Source: Onchidella celtica | Lineage: Eukaryota > Mollusca > Gastropoda > Systellommatophora > Onchidiidae | Length of the DNA: 64,000 bases | Direction of reading: 5' to 3' | Assembly: GCA_963931925.1 (NCBI GenBank) | Contig: OZ007580.1 | Span: 10,429,501-10,493,500, forward strand | Shown here: one piece after another, positions 23,056 through 36,105 of the stretch | How the letters are laid out: each line of letters starts with the position of its first letter | Position numbering within the stretch: position 1 is the first letter of the stretch | Made by a program: the position numbers and the translations under genes | The notes under the pieces: generated by a model | Database searches by the model: none | The model's input: the letters and a program-made list of their open reading frames with translations, nothing else | What the model was told of the DNA's origin: nothing

Positions 23056-24146
23056 TTTTATCACTAAACTTCCTGATTTAAAACAGAATATTTGATCAGG
23101 TAAATGTTTTGCTGGGCAATGAAAATCCTTAAGTCCAATTCTCCTCGTCAGTACAGTTATTGCTGTCTTGGACTTCCGTTACTGATATCAGTTTTCACTA
23201 AGTAATGAGAAAAAATGCAGCCTGAAAATAGGGGTTTTTTTTTCCTTCTCGTGGCATTGTCTTCCAACTACGAAATACGCCCAGAAAATTCCGACAAATG
23301 CGGAAAAAATAGTAGACATTCCGGTTGGAATTATTGTAACTCGACTAAGGGCTCGTGCTGAGGACTTGTCACCCGAGCTGGAACCCCCTTCTACCGATCT
23401 GTCACCAATAGACGATTACCGAGTGCGTTCACGAAACCTTACCTACCTCTTATCAGATTTTCGGGTTTGAGACGCCTGTGTCTCGCTGGAAATTGGTGAA
23501 CGGTCGACTTCCGACACTCGAGACCAGAAGTCGAGGGCAAATATCACAGCACGCGAGTTTTCAAAGGCCCAGCAGGCCTCTGCGGGACCTGAGCCCTGCA
23601 AATGTGTTGCCGTGAGGCCTGAAATATGGCGCAGAGTCGGATATTGTACATCTCTAGCGCTATGATCACGTGAAAGTGAAATTGTACTATCGAAAGATTT
23701 GTTGACTTCTTACAGAATACAGATCTTGCATGTCATAATAATTATTTATTCTTTTCAGTTTCATAGTTGCTTCAGAGTGACAGAATTTTGTATCTTGGGT
23801 TCAAAGCCAGATGGTATGTTAAATTAACTTAAATGAGCTAGATCTAGCAGACTTAGTGCTCAGCTAAATTTTCGGGAATCTTGATGATTACTCATTGAAG
23901 TTTATGTATTTTATTGGGTCATACCTTCTATTGGTACACGTCGGAGACAGGAACTCTCAAAAATCCGCTGAGTCTGTGGTCCCTGATCAAGCGGTCAATT
24001 CATTAATGAAGACGTAGTGATTATCACATCCGACTCAGGAAGCGTGGACTTGGTAGCTGCACTACAATTATTTCCGTATCTTTGGAAATATTTCGTAATT
24101 CGGAATGGCAACTGGCTTGCAAGATGGATACTGGGATTTGAATGAA
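23056..24146. other. Non-coding stretch
   Basis: No gene or clear repeat is recognised. Confidence 0.6.
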
Positions 24147-24157
24147 CCCCCCCCCCC

Positions 24158-24214
<57 letters not shown>
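24147..24214 (+). repeat. C run and (GA)n microsatellite
   Basis: A run of about 13 C is followed by about 27 AG repeats. Frames in all phases across it are artefacts. Confidence 0.97.
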
Positions 24215-24216
<2 letters not shown>

Positions 24217-24924
24217 AGAAAAGTGGGAGCAGAGTAGAAAGGACAATAAGAAAAATAGTACACACCCACACACATTCCTGCATTCATACACACTTATTAT
24301 AAAAAGACCTGGTAGAGGGTTAGGGGGAGGGGGTGAGGGGTGGGGTGGGTTTGGTGAGGAAGGGGCGGGAGTGAATAGATCAAGACCGAGATTTGAAGAT
24401 AATGTAAGAAATTTTTGCTGTCTTTTCAACTGTTCAACCCGGTAAAGTAAATGACAGAAATTGGTGGGTAAGGTAAGAAAATCTGAGACCTCGACACTTT
24501 CAAAGACACCCCAAATAAAAGATAATTAAAGACCGCGGTCCTTGTAAAAGAAAATAACCCGCTGTCTCTGAAGCCCACCGAGAACATTCCGTCACTTCTT
24601 AGCAGGGGAACCAATTGTTATAATAACTGTCTTGTGTAGAATTCGCGACTGTGTTTCAATGAGATAACGAACGAGAGTGAAGCTTCATTTTCACACGGAG
24701 TACGTCAGTGGTTGTGGGATTGGTGGATTAATAGGTAGATCTAATTCACTTTCGCTACAGACACGTCATGACAGCAAGAGTGTATGTGTAGGTGGAAGGG
24801 CGGAGGTGGGGAGGGTATGGTTAAGTTCAGGGTTCAGCCGGCCGTTTCATGAGAAAAGGCCGTATACACCAAAAACGAAATCTTACAGGAATCTCAAAAG
24901 GCAGTAAGTGTTAAGGTCCGTATT
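24215..24924. other. Non-coding stretch
   Basis: No gene is recognised. It has a G-rich patch at about 24310-24375. Confidence 0.6.
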
Positions 24925-25470
24925 TTAGGAGGTTTCGCTGCCATTGGCATTTACATCTCACTTTTTTTGTTTTTATTTTTCTTGTTGTGGTTGGGATTAG
25001 CGTGTTCTTGTTTCTTTTTTAAGAATTTTGCCCCCGCGGCGGCTTTATTCGGCCTGCTTTTTCTCGATTTCCAACTGCCAATGTATCTTTAGCGTACGCA
25101 ACGTGCATACGGGCCTTCCGAGTTGTTCATTCTTATCCGAGCAGACTAGGTGCTCGATCCTATCTACCATAGGATCAGATACAGGAAGTTTTTAGCCCCG
25201 AAAAAATTCCAACCCGGTACTTTCGGCACGAAAGACGGACACCTTGCCTCTAGACCAGGGGTCACCAAACTTTTTTCACAGAGGGCCAGACAACTGACAG
25301 ACTTACAAGCGCGGGCCGCATAAGCAGTCTGTCCATCCCGTAACTCTAGATATCCCTGGTTTTATCAAACAAAATCAAGTACCATGGCGGGCCGGATGGA
25401 CTGACGTCACAGGCCAGGCCGTAGTTTGGTGACCCCTGCTCTAGACCATCTCGTTCCCATCTCAAAAGGC
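24925..25470 (-). repeat. SINE-like family S1, copy 1 (minus), with a nested hAT MITE
   Basis: Read on the minus strand, it starts with a tRNA-like head near 25460 (a box-A-like GATGGTCTAGAGG and a weak box-B-like GGGTTGGAATT). It continues to a core near 25020-25090 (AGAAAAAGCAGGCCGAATAAA, then GGGGCAAAATTCTT) and ends near 24930 with AATGGCAGCGAAACCTCCTA. The core and end recur at 52650-52810 (minus), and the core also at 57660-57790 (plus). The head is interrupted by a 183-bp hAT-type insertion. Confidence 0.6.
25256..25438. mobile_element. hAT-type MITE, 183 bp
   Basis: The ends are CAGGGGTCACCAAACT and its reverse complement AGTTTGGTGACCCCTG, a 16-bp terminal inverted repeat of the hAT type. 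The 8-bp sequence CTCTAGAC flanks it on both sides (25248-25255 and 25439-25446), the duplication length expected of hAT transposases. It has no coding capacity, so it would have been moved by a transposase encoded elsewhere. It lies within the tRNA-like head of an S1 SINE copy. Confidence 0.92.
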
Positions 25471-26812
25471 AGCATTTTCGCTTTTGCCGTTTTATATCCC
25501 TAACTCGCCTTCCATTTTGTGGTGATATCAAAATTACTACCAGTCTCAAATTTAAAACCCAGATAAGAAAAATGGAGCGTATTTTAATGTATAAAATGGT
25601 GTTGACGGTGAAAATGTAGATTTGCAATATACAGTCTTTTTTCGTAATATAGAAGTGTTGGACTCCTGGCCGCGCGCAAAATAGCGACACCAGCCGACGC
25701 CAACTGCGCTGATTGCCCGATATTCAGAACCAGGACGCTGTGAAAATGGACGACCCCATAGTCAGAACTGAAAGAAGGGGGTGAAAGACATTTCTCACTG
25801 CGCAAATGACTTTTTTGGCGACAGATAAATAATCTGATACAATGAAAACCGCGGAGTTTGTCGGGTAAGAAATGAAGTGTTGGGGTGGAAGGAGTGACAG
25901 AGTTGGTATTGTTCGTGGGGCGATTCTTGAATGTCAGAGTTCGGAGATAATACCGGTGTCGGGTGTGATAAACCTCATGTTGACGGGTTAAATTTTGCTT
26001 CCTACAGTCATTTGTTCACCTGATAGGCTTGAGTTTCTTCAGTCAAACTGTGACAGTAAATCTGATACGTCATAGACTCCTCGATTTGCACATTTTGTGT
26101 CGCCAGTCTTTCTGAAATTCCCTCAGTAAATGACTCATTACCATTTACGGAATGCAAGGATAGAAGATAGTCTGTAATTTCTGTCAGCTTGCACTGGGAA
26201 AAAACCTTGTTTGACTAGATTTTTTTACTGTCATTATGCTGTGATATAGGTCGATTTTGAATAGGCTTCACCAATTTTACCAAAAATTCCCAAATTCTGT
26301 GACCTTAACCTTGCACTTAAGCGAGACCAACATTGCATTTCGTACTAGTCGATATGATTAGTCTGAGCTTTACTCATGGCCAGTTGTTTGCCTCACCTTC
26401 TCGACTTACCACTCTATTTTCATGGCTGACCTACATTCAACTAGCTGGGTTTTTCCAAAAATCTTGTTTTCTACTATTAAAATTAATGAAGAGAACACAG
26501 TAATAAAGGCAACAACAATAACAGTGGAAGATAACAATACTTCATCAAATATCCAGAAATACCAAGATTACAGACGACTACACAATGTAAGTCAGTAAGT
26601 TTGCTTAAACCTGTGGTGACAAGGCAGAATTACCTGATAAAAAGCTTTGGAAGTTTGCAAAACTGATTTTAATGAAGAAACGAATGCAAAAATATCGGTA
26701 TCTCTCACAAAAAAGTCATTAGATTGCTAAATTAGAACTTGTTTGAAATGGAATATTGGACAACGGGTATGGCATGTTTCAAATGTAGCACATCGGGCAC
26801 AAGAGGGTGTAC
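25471..26812. other. Non-coding stretch
   Basis: No gene is recognised. Minus-strand frames near 25346-25805 cross the SINE and MITE and have no domain. Confidence 0.6.
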
Positions 26813-27055
26813 TGAGTGAGTGAGTGAGTGAGTGAGTGAGTGTGAGCGAGTGAGCGAGTGAGCGAGTGAGTGAGTGAGTGAGTGAGTGAGTGAGTGAGTG
26901 AGTGAGTGAGTGAGTGAGTGTGAGCGAGTGAGTGAGTGAGTGAGTGAGTGAATGAGTGAGTGAGTGAGTGAGTGCCTGAATGAGTGAGTGAACGAGTGAG
27001 TGAGTGAATGGGTGAGTGAGTGAGCGAGGGAGAGAGAGTGAATAAGTGAATAAGT
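26813..27055 (+). repeat. (GAGT)n microsatellite
   Basis: A tetranucleotide array with GAGC variants. The Thr-His-Ser-Leu frame on the minus strand is a repeat artefact. Confidence 0.97.
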
Positions 27056-28157
27056 AGGTAACTGAGAAAACACGCTTTTAATTATCAAGTAATTGTATAA
27101 GAAAATTAGAGAACATATTTAAGTTAAAAAACAAACAACACACTCTTAGGCAAATAAATGATAATAAATTAGAAAAAATAAACACGAATGGACCAGTAAA
27201 TAACAATGTAAGTAAATGCCGAGAGTAAGTAAATGAATTTATTTGTAAGTATTCAAGAAGTACAAAAGTAAGTAAAGCGGAACCCATACACGCATTTAAA
27301 TGCCTTATATTAATTTTAAAACACTTTCACAAAAATATCTAAATTTATTTTACTTCTGCGCCATTTTCGCCCTCCATCGGTCCTCTTCCCTCCTCACATC
27401 TCTTTCTTATTCCATCAGCCCATCTCACGAGCTAATTTCTCGGCAATTCACTCAACGAGTATGATTAAAAAAGACGGCTCACGAGGGGCATCCGAGACTA
27501 CCAGCCAGTTAAATCAATTTTAATTTTCCCCCTCAGTGCACGGCCCATATGCTAATTAACTAACAAAATTCTGATCATGAAGCAAAAAAAAGAGGGTGAC
27601 AAGGGCAGAGAAGACGAAAGTCTAAGGGTTTTGCCTGTAAAGATGCATCTGGCGAAGATCTGCGCATTGAGCGGGCGGCACATCTCCAGTGATGTCACAA
27701 TACTTCCCCTTTTCTGGACTGTAAAAAGCAATTACAGGATCCCAGATTAAAGAAGTGCTTGAGATCAGCTGGACTTTCCAGCGATTTCATTGACAAAACG
27801 GGTTAGGAAACCGTGTAGCCTTTTACTCTTAAACGCTTAGTAATGAATGAAGATAGGCTGCATGGGTAAGTTTCGATATAAATGTTACTTTTACTCAACA
27901 ACTGCATCAATCAAATTTAGCAGTAAGAAAGTATGTGTTCTCATTATCCTGTAAATACAGTGTGTCGGTCTGAACATCTGAAAATATTTTTCATGTTTAC
28001 TTTTAGCGATAATTCAAGATTAGCTAGGGGAACAATAATCATTATTAACCCCTCCATCGGGTCAAGCATGAATGTATTGGAAAGCTGTTAAGATGTGTAT
28101 TTTCTGTCTCTTCTGAAGTTGAAATAATGTAATATAAAACAACGGAAGGTATAGGGA
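27056..28157. other. Non-coding, with a complex block at about 27360-27760
   Basis: No gene is visible. The block at about 27360-27760 is of ordinary complexity and carries homeodomain-like cores such as GCTAATTAACTAAC near 27552. It is a loose candidate for conserved non-coding sequence, and that is an impression only. Confidence 0.4.
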
Positions 28158-28344
28158 ACGAGAAAAAGAGAGAGTTGAGAGAGAAAGAGGGAGGGAGAGA
28201 GAGAGCGAGAGAGCGCGCGAGCGAGCTGGAGAGAGCCAGAGAAAGAGAGAGAGAAAGACGTGGAGATGAGAGAGAGAGACAGAGAGAGAGAGAGGGAGAG
28301 ACCTAAAGAAGAGAGACAGAGACAGAGAGAAAGAGACCTAAAGA

Positions 28345-28382
<38 letters not shown>

Positions 28383-28440
28383 AGAGAAGAGAGAGAGGGA
28401 GAGAGAGAGAGGGGGGGGGGAGAGAAGGGAGGGGGGAATG
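28158..28440 (+). repeat. Purine (GA)n-rich tract
   Basis: Long imperfect GA repeats with short GGGG runs. The Ser-Leu-rich minus-strand frame at 28088-28537 is an artefact. Confidence 0.95.
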
Positions 28441-29580
28441 TGAGAGGCAACGGAAAGAGAAAAAAAAAGTCAGGGATTGAAAGAATGAAGGAAGAAATAA
28501 AGGAGTGAGGGTTCAGAGAAAGAAAAAGATGCTGCATTTGTAAAAGTGAAAGGACACCTTTCTGGTGGTAGGTAAAATGTGATCAATAAAAAAAATTCAT
28601 CAAACTCCGGAAGGAAAGATTGAATGATCACGACAATCATTATTGTTTTCGGCTTCCCTCCTTATTTTGCTGTATGCAAAGTAAAAACAAGAAAATGTTA
28701 GTAAAACAAAGCACATACTTTGATTTAGTGAAGTGAATATAATATAGCCACATGACGAAAAATATTTATATAACAAGCATACAAAACTATGCCCCTCCTT
28801 CTCTTGATAACATCTTGATCTTGTAAAGACTTAACCTACTTGCACTAAGCATCGAACTCTTTACCAACTGTGTTTAATCCTGAACAATAAAATGCCATCT
28901 GTTTATCAGGTAGATTTATTACAGTGGTATGAAAGACAGAAAGTTATAATTACTGGACGTCCTGGGTTGTTGTGACCTGAAAGTGCAGAGACCTGCTGTT
29001 AGCAGTTACCATAGGCATCACTGTCACCTATATCACATCCTCAAACACCGGATTAAGCGCCAGATTAATTTTGGAGGAAAAATTTGAGAAGTTCTCGAAT
29101 TGTCGAAATGTAGACAGGTAGGTCGTCCTATTCTGAATTCAGTAGGTGCTCTTAAGGTCTGCAGAGGTTCCGAAACCAATATCGAAGACCCCGAGGGTGT
29201 GATCTCGTGAGTGGAAGACCCGGAAAGGGCCCAAAGCTTGTATCGCCAGTGCAATAACAAAGCTTGTGGTCTGGAATAAATTGAAATTCGTGAACTATCT
29301 GTATGTCGTAAAACCGTTAAATGAAAAATCCTGCATGGTCAAAATACAACGACAAAAAACGGGAGGAAAAACAACAATAATATTGAACTCTTAACATGCC
29401 AGAGGGTTTAGGCGGCGAGTAACGAACGGGCATTCGCTGATGGAGGGTCTCGTTGCGCTCTGAATCTAGCTATTTAGCTGTGTAATTATTGGCCTTGCAT
29501 TCTGCTGTGCTTTGTAAACTCCATCTTTCACACAAATAAACCATTATAATCCCTGTTCGTGTAAATGGATTTAACGCTAG

Positions 29581-29611
<31 letters not shown>

Positions 29612-32600
29612 ATCTGTCCTACCATGATGCTGGTAAACTGAGATAACAGTTTTTGTGTTGCTAATGACCTAATGTCCGGAACAAGCAGAGTTTTGAGGTC
29701 CTCGGCCAGAAAACTGAGAACCACTGTTATAGTAATGGACTTGATAAAATGAAATCGTACGAAACAGCATCTTTATGACATGAAAAGATAGAGAGATAAC
29801 AGAAATTTTTTATTGTGTTACCCAGTTCACTGGTACCACCAGAGATAGAAAGATCCAAGCGGGGAACCGGCTAATTTTCCCTGAAATTCACTTTACGTGT
29901 GTGGATTTCTGGACGCCTACAGCTTCACATGATAGTGAGGATTCAGATTCGGAGAAAAGCTGGGATTCTGGGATTTCCAATCACAGCGGGTGTTGTAGGC
30001 AAACTAACCGGAGTGTGAGTGTTCTATAGCCAGACAAAGAAAGACAGTCGACAGCTGTTACATCATACAAACTCATCTAAGTACCTTAGCAAGACAACAA
30101 CATGGTATTGTCCTCCTGTGGGAACAATATACCAGGTCAAAAACAGAGTCTTTGGCTCTGGAAATTTAAGATGTCTTACTGCGTCTCAAGTAGTTTATTA
30201 TCTACCTTTGAAAAGCGTGTCATGAGTGACGTTGGAACATTTATTAACTTCGTTCAGATGCAAAAATATAAAACAAAAACAAACAAACACAAATTAAATC
30301 CGGGGCCAACACTTCATTGAAAAATATTTTATTTACGTCCTTTTTCCCTGGCAAGGATGATGCGATAGCAATGACACCAAAGCATCTCCACACATCGTCA
30401 TACCCGCCATTTTCCTCTTCTGATCTTGTCTTTCGTTCATTACCCACCAGATTTAAAGTCTCTTGCTGTGACAGTGGAGAATTTATGCAAATGAGTAGAA
30501 GTTTAATAACACTTTTCATTCAGCGTGTTTATGATGTGAAGATAATAGAAATAATCATTATGAAAGTGAGAATGGCTGCTTGTTGACGCTAGATATATCA
30601 CCACTTTTCCAGGAAACAGGCTGAAGCTTAATTATTATTTGCGATCATATTGTGAGGGCACGTGGCGCAGAAGTGTTGAACCCTCGAATCTAGGCCACGT
30701 GTAACTTCACGATAAAATACGATTACACTTCAATATACTTTCGAACTCATGTTGTGCAATATTCTGTCTAGAGCTAGGGAAGTGGCACCTCTTAGGAGAT
30801 CTGGAGATTTTTTCATTATATATATATATTTTTTTTAATGCCAATCGTCGTCCATTGTGAAATGAAAAAGGAAAGGAGTTGTATATGTGGGAGACAACAT
30901 CAGCCCCACATAGCAAACTAAAAGAAAAATAAATACATTCTCCATTTTCAAGTCTTCATAATAATCTATAAAAAAAACAACCAAAGTTTCTGCAAGACGA
31001 AAGGAAAACACTCTCACAAGTTCAGGCAAATCCGAGCCCCTTGAGCCGCTGCAGGACTTGCTAACAACTGGGCGAGTTACTTTCTTCTTTCTTTTTTTTG
31101 TTGTTGTTGAAAATGTAGATGTGTGTGTGTGGGTGGGGGGGGGGGGTAGATTGAGATGGGGAGGAGGTCATTCTGCCCATCGTGAGAATTTCAAACGAGA
31201 TAAAGTGAAAACCTAGAGAGAAAGTAAACTGGGGTCAAGATTGGACAATTTTACCAACGAGGTCAGGAACATGAACTTTGGAGAACCTCGACGTAGGTGC
31301 AGATCCTGGAGATTCTCCACTCCAGATTAAGATCTGACAAAAGTTAAGCGGTGGAAATGTTAGGTAGTGTGTTAAACATTCCGAGCTCGCCACCATAAAC
31401 TTATAATTTTTACGCTGTGGCCACGTGTAAATATATCAGGAAGAGAAGTGCACTTACAGAATAGGTGGGCTTCACATCATCAAACTTTGGGTCAAATGTT
31501 GCCATCCAAAAATGATCTGATATTTGAACCTTAAGCATTATCACTGATGCACTACTCTACTGGACACACATTAAAATAAGAAAAAGATAATTTTGGACTG
31601 TCCTGTTGTATGTCTTCATATTATTACAGAATGAAGCAAAACAAACGACAAACTCACAAATTATGAACAAGGAGCGGCTAGTACGATTAGAGGAGTTATT
31701 CATGGCTGCGTGAGCAAATAATTATTATGAAAGCTCATTTTGTATTTTTCAAAACAACTTTGTCCTTAACGCGCATTTTTTTTCTTCACCAGTCCGAGGA
31801 AAGAGCTTGCGCGTGGGGCCCAATATGTTATTTCTTTCGCAAATCTGTGCACAAAACATCAAAAGCCATTTCTTTTTCTGTCTTTCTTAAAAAAAAATGT
31901 CTTTTTTTCTCCAAATCAAAAACTAAATAAATATTCTAAGACGCAGTCGAAAATCCCAGTTATTACAGGAAGAATTATCTGGCAAGTCAAAGTTATTGTC
32001 ATCAAACTCATCCACCATTTTTTGTATCACATCGACGAGGACCATGTGTGCCTTCATCTCTTGTAATGTCCCTTTCTATTATCAGCTTATGTTCGAGAGC
32101 AAAAACATCAAAGCCAGGTCTTTTCCGGTGAGGGGTTAAAAAATAAAGTCATGACTTTATGCCTAGAGGCCAAAAGATCACAAAAACTGTTCATACCGTT
32201 TTTCTTCCCCGGGTGTGCTCTCGTCGTTAAACGTGTCTCCTCCGTCCCAACATCAGCTGTGCAGGTTGTTGAAGATGGCCCTGGGGGAGCACGAGGCCAC
32301 GCCCTGCAGCGCATGCGCAGGGCAAAAGACTAATGCGCTCCAGAACAAGAGGGATTCTATAATTGGTTCAAGGGAGCGCACTCCGATTTTCTACATTATC
32401 CATTGTTTAACTCATTATCCCTTCCGCCGTTGTGCCCCTTGTTCGCTCCATGTTTAAAATCGCTAATCCTTTCGAGGAACGGCAACAATAATGCTAATTT
32501 AAACTTCAAATAAATCTTTTTCTTTTCTTCTTTGGCTTAAAAAAAAAAGATTCATCCGGAACATCTCCGCCGTCCAATCTAGAAAACTAGGAGTGTGGGA

Positions 32601-33199
32601 CAAGATAATGCAAACATACATGACTGTTATTCTACTGAAATGGTCTTCAGACTCTGGGCTCAGTCTCTCTGTTATTTTTTTTACCTTTAATGCATTGTTA
32701 CCTTTTCTCAATGCTCGTTTCATTTATTGAAGATTTTGTTTGCAAAGAGGAAGATGGGAGAGTAAATAAAGTTCTTTTAAGGAACTGGGCGTGAACTTGA
32801 TATCAGTTTCATCAAATGGGTTTGGTTGTCGACATTTTGTCCATCAAATTTCCCGACATCAGATTAATTTTTTGTTGACCAATCCAGTGATGTTTTTTGA
32901 CAGAAACTGCAAGCATTGCGAGGCACCTTTCCTGATATTAATAATTTCCCACATTTCTTAAACACATAACACATTTCAGAATTAAATGTGTAATGAAATA
33001 GTGCAAAAGTCTCTGGCCAGTCAAGATGCCTTTGGTCTGAATCAGTTGTCCATTTAGTTGCTTGTCTGTCTCTCGCCCCCCCCCCCCCAGCCGGTTTGAC
33101 AGTGCAGTTAAAGAGAAACCAAAAAAATTAAAATATCATCGTCTTAATTTCAGAATCTAGAGGCGTTTCTCGCGTTTCATGTTGCATTTTGGACCAGGG
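28441..33199. other. Long non-coding stretch with minor repeats
   Basis: No gene is recognised over 4.7 kb. There is a (TAAA)n run at about 29579-29613, a TATATATATA run near 30820 and a G run near 31135-31146. A moderately GC-rich complex block at about 32250-32510 (GCGCATGCGCAGGG near 32310) could be regulatory or conserved, but nothing in the sequence proves it. Confidence 0.5.
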
Positions 33200-33480
33200 A
33201 AGAACTAAACAAACAGAAACAAAAGAGTATAGGAAAGAGGAAAACAAAAAAGCAAGAGAAAGGAAGAAGAAGAAGAAGATGAAGAGAAAGGAGAAAAAGA
33301 GAAAATAGGAGATAAAAGCAGAGGAGAAGAAGATAGCAGCCAAAGAAGGAACAGCGATGGGAGAAAGCAAGGGAGAAAAGACAGGATGAAGATGAAATCA
33401 ACTAGGAAGAGAAGATTAATAGAGGATGATGAAGAATAGTTTGTGGAATAGGAAGAGGCGAAAAACAAAGGAAAAGAGAA
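33200..33480 (+). repeat. Purine-rich (GAA/GGA) tract
   Basis: Imperfect A/G-only sequence. Three overlapping Ser/Phe-rich minus-strand frames are artefacts of it. Confidence 0.85.
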
Positions 33481-34531
33481 CAGAATACTGCAAAAAAACA
33501 GAGTTTAAGAGGCAGAACAATTCACACAACAAACGCCAAATTTACAAATCTCATAAAATTTTACCACGGCAGAGAATAACAAAGAAAACCACAAGATACA
33601 TTTAATGATCCTAATCATATGATGCAATAAAAACAATGTTTTTTTGTTGTTGTTTTTTTTTTTTTTGGTCGTTGCATCCAACTAAAAAAACACACAAAAA
33701 AAGGCTGAAAATCAAGAACATCAAACAGTTTACAAAGGGAGGCAGGGGAGAAAACCCGCTGTTGAAATAAGATGAATTTTTTCAACTTTTTTTTTTTTTT
33801 GCTGATTTAAAAAAAAAAATGATTGTAAAAATGATTGAATATGGAGAAGAAGAAGAACAAGGAGAAGACAGTCGGGTAACAATGGGTTACAAAAGACGAG
33901 AACAACAATAGCAAAGGCGAATGTTACCACACAGAGAAGAATGGGCGTGGCAGGCTCCCCCGCACTCACACACAGAGCGCCAATTACTCGCGCCATTGTC
34001 CAAACAGTTGCATTCTCCGTGGGGAACGGAGGACAAAAAGTCGCCCAAGACGCAATGAGCGCCCAAACAGACGTGCATCCATTCAAAGTGCTCACTGCGT
34101 GTGTGGCGTTCTCTAGCTGCCTATAAGCTGGAAACACGAGTTATTGGTGTCGAAGCGTCTTAGGATGGGAACGAAGAATCTAAAAAAAAACAACAAAACA
34201 AAACAAGAAAAAAAAAATGTCCGTGAGGTCGACGGCCGCTGCATGACCTTTAACCTTTGCACGTGCACGCACATATGCTCGCGAGGTCATGCACTAGGGC
34301 GTCTACGGTTTGCGAATCGGTAACTTCTAGTTGACATTTTGACTTTTAGTCGTCAAATACTCAACATCGCCCAGAGTCAGGATAATGACTGACGGGAGTT
34401 CATCTTCTCCAATTAACCGTGCACCCACCATACCGAGAGTACTCACCAGGTATCTGACTTCATCGCTACAACACATCAATGAAATCTAGATAATAACTAG
34501 AGTGTAATAAGAGAATACTTAATTGGCCGCT
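33481..34531. other. Non-coding, A/T homopolymers and one complex block
   Basis: T and A homopolymer runs lie near 33640-33665 and 33785-33820. The block at about 33900-34140 is more complex and GC-rich, and opens several short frames on both strands. I see no domain in any and treat it as unexplained single-copy DNA. Confidence 0.5.
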
Positions 34532-34840
34532 GTTACGTGTAGGCTACGTTAACGTACTTACCCCAACCGTTCTGCGTTAGGTGCGTCTATGTATACGTAC
34601 ATAACCCTAACCCTGTCCTTATCCTCAACCCTAAATCTTATACAATCCCTAACCCCTGCCCCCTACCCTTTCAACCAAAAAAAAACGGGGGTAAAACAAA
34701 AAGAAAATCTGAAACAATAATTAATTAAGCTGTCCTTAAGGCTATTTCAGGGGGAGCTCTTCAGCTCTGGAGCCACAAAAGGCCTTAAGGTACGTACATC
34801 TAGCGCAAAACACATAGGGTACGTGCGTACAAGTAACAAC
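34532..34840 (+). mobile_element. MITE family M1, copy 2
   Basis: It shares the GTCCTTATCCTCAACCCTAA interior, the AATAATTAATTAAG segment, a GGGGGAGCTCTTCAGCTCTG block and terminal sequences (left ...CCCCAACCGTTCTGCGTTAGG, right TAGCGCAAAACACATAGGGT) with copy 1. The left end is more diverged, so its boundary is approximate. Confidence 0.7.
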
Positions 34841-35505
34841 AATCTACTTCATTTACTACATGCAGTGAACCACAGCCAGATTACTATTTGGTGAAAAGAA
34901 ATAGGGAAAAAAGCAGGAACTTTTTTTTGGAGAATCTCACGGGAGTGGACGTGTAGGAGAAAACTTATCAGAATTTTAAGACAGTTTTATCTCGATCTTG
35001 GTGAGAGATGGTAGATTTTCGAGTTAAGAGTAACCTCCCTCACAGGTCTGTCCAGAGAGTGTAGTATGTACAGAGAGGTTTCACTATCGGCCGAATTGCA
35101 CTGCGAGACGCGGGAGGCGCCGCGAAACCACTATTAGCATGGAGCGGAAAGTAGGTCGCGCCGGTAAACAATATTCGTTTTGTACATTTCCATAGGGGTT
35201 AAGTGCTTACAAACGGCTCTAAATAGTTTTTTTTTTCTGTTTTTTTTTTTTTTTAAATTCTTGTTATTGAACCGACCTAGTTTGGCGATTTGCAAGAAGT
35301 TATTTCTTTCTATTCAGTACATATTCTTTGGTTTGCCTCGCCTGTACTTTCAAAGGGAGTTCAAATCTGAATCAAAACCGAGGTAAAACAGACTCGATTC
35401 ATTGCCCTATGCCTCACCAAAATAGGAAGACCTTGACAACGTGGCATCCTTCAGGTTTCTAGTTGCTGGCCACTTCCGTAGGGCTCTGGGAATACGTTTT
35501 TGAAA
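34841..35505. other. Non-coding stretch
   Basis: No gene is recognised. It has T runs near 35228-35254. Confidence 0.6.
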
Positions 35506-35830
35506 GTTGTCACAAGTGTTTACATCACCCAAGTTTTTTGGGGGGGAGGGGGGAAGGGGGGGGGGGGGAGGGTTACGTGTTTTCAAGCCTTTTGTGTCTC
35601 CAAAGCAAGAGGACTCCTCCCGAAATACTTGACAACAGCCTTAATTAATTATTCTTTTAGATTTTCTTTTTGTTTCCCTCCTGTTTTTTGCTTGAAAGGG
35701 TAAGGGGGCAGGGTTAGGGATTCGATAAGATTTAGGGTTGGGGATAAGGACGGGGTTAGGGATAGGTGCATATACATACGCACCCCTAGCGCAAAACGAT
35801 TGGGGTGCGTACGTACTTATAACAACAGCC
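35506..35830 (-). mobile_element. MITE family M1, copy 3 (inverted relative to copies 1 and 2)
   Basis: The right end reads, reversed, GGCTGTTGTTATAAGTACGT, as at the left end of copy 1. The left end (GTTGTCACAAGTGTTTACAT) is the opposite inverted repeat. The interior carries GGGTTAGGG-type sequence, the complement of the interior of the other copies. It lies only 665 bp from copy 2, in opposite orientation. Confidence 0.75.
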
Positions 35831-35875
35831 AACATTTTCTTGGTCTTTGCTCCACAAGAAAAACAACAGGAACAT

Positions 35876-36105
35876 CGACAATTACAACAACAACAACAAC
35901 ATTATAACAACAACAACAACAACATTATAACGACCACAACAACAACATTATAACGACCACAACAACAACATTATAACGACCACAACAACAACGGCAACAA
36001 CAACAACAATAACATCAACAACAATAGCAACAAAGACAACAACAACAATTATAACAGCAACAACAATTATAACAACACCACAACAACAACAACAGCAACA
36101 GCCAT
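35876..36105 (+). repeat. CAA-rich region with a 23-bp minisatellite
   Basis: (CAA)n sequence contains about three tandem copies of a 23-bp unit, ATTATAACGACCACAACAAC plus AAC, at about 35912-35985, then degenerate CAA/ATAAC repeats. Confidence 0.9.

Noticed and set aside
34590..34680. Telomere-like CCCTAACCCT motifs
   Set aside because: Degenerate, not a tandem hexamer array, and shared by three copies of a MITE. They are element interior and not a telomere or interstitial telomere.
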